Assembly: GCA_003290165.1 (NCBI GenBank)
Contig: QNQO01000551.1
Location: 1 to 64,000 of the forward strand
Origin: Berberis thunbergii
Taxonomy: Eukaryota > Streptophyta > Magnoliopsida > Ranunculales > Berberidaceae
DNA length: 64,000 nt
Reading direction: 5' to 3'
The notes under the pieces were generated by a model, which saw nothing but the letters and a program-made list of their open reading frames with translations, was not told the DNA's origin and ran no database searches. The stretch's first letter is position 1. Each line of letters starts with the position of its first letter. A program made the translations under genes and the position numbers. Positions 63,971 to 64,000 of this stretch are shown piece after piece.

Positions 63971-64000
63971 GTATTGAAGTTTTGATTGAGAAGGCTTTTG

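Larger units (their letters stand above)
62400..64000 (-). mobile_element. Endogenous caulimovirid (pararetrovirus) fragment, decayed
   Basis: On the minus strand, in order, are a coat-protein C-terminal region with a CCHC zinc knuckle (about 63790) followed by an acidic stretch, a linker region, an aspartic-protease region near 63060-63090, and the N-terminal part of a reverse transcriptase (about 62430-62600). This domain order is that of Caulimoviridae. Several frame changes and stops occur, and homology ends near 62400. It is an old, inactive integrated copy. It runs off the right edge of the window, so the 5' part is not seen. Confidence 0.78.

Noticed and set aside
1..64000. CRISPR arrays, riboswitches, bacterial operons or organellar insertions
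   Set aside because: No regularly spaced short repeats, no prokaryotic gene density, and no chloroplast or mitochondrial genes are seen. The window is plant nuclear DNA throughout.

Overview
This is a stretch of a eudicot plant nuclear genome. It is AT-rich, contains a nuclear-type tRNA-Ser gene, and has plant-style intron-containing genes scattered among many transposable elements. Two host genes can be named. One is a broken copy of the seven-transmembrane protein GCR1 (17.5-22.5 kb, + strand). The other is an apparently intact AGG3-type (type C) heterotrimeric G-protein gamma subunit gene (50.7-60.9 kb, - strand, five coding exons with matching splice phases and one intron of about 7.8 kb). 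A third, unidentified host exon at 43.1-44.3 kb is split by a solo LTR.

Layout. 1-16435: head-to-tail array of a roughly 6873-bp non-autonomous Helitron (one partial and two full copies). Each copy ends in a GC hairpin, ten bases and CTAG, and CTAG abuts the 5' TC of the next copy. The units carry exon-like captured fragments and no Rep/helicase. 16.4-22.5 kb: tRNA-Ser(GCU), then GCR1 exon 1 and its last two exons; the middle exons are gone and a gag-only LTR element lies in between. 23-30 kb: intergenic DNA with two SINEs, a hAT-like element with 8-bp target duplication, a (TA)n tract, MITEs and another TIR element. 30.0-34.4 kb: an LTR retroelement (- strand) with a perfect 5-bp target duplication but unlike termini, carrying a callose-synthase gene fragment. 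35-44 kb: gag fragments, a decayed Copia element, an unassigned 2.8-kb stretch and the split host exon.

44.5-50.4 kb: a complete LINE (L1 type) whose 5' part is inverted (twin-priming structure), flanked by a 15-bp target duplication. 50.7-61.3 kb: the AGG3-like gene. Its long fourth intron holds two hAT-like elements, a MITE, a LINE tail, a miRNA-like hairpin and a second copy of the gene's own 5' UTR. 62.4-64 kb: a decayed endogenous caulimovirid (- strand), running off the window.

Only the tRNA gene and the AGG3-like gene look functional. Everything else recognisable is a mobile element or a broken gene. No bacterial-style operons, CRISPR arrays or organellar genes are present. Identifications rest on motif recognition by eye; no database search was possible.
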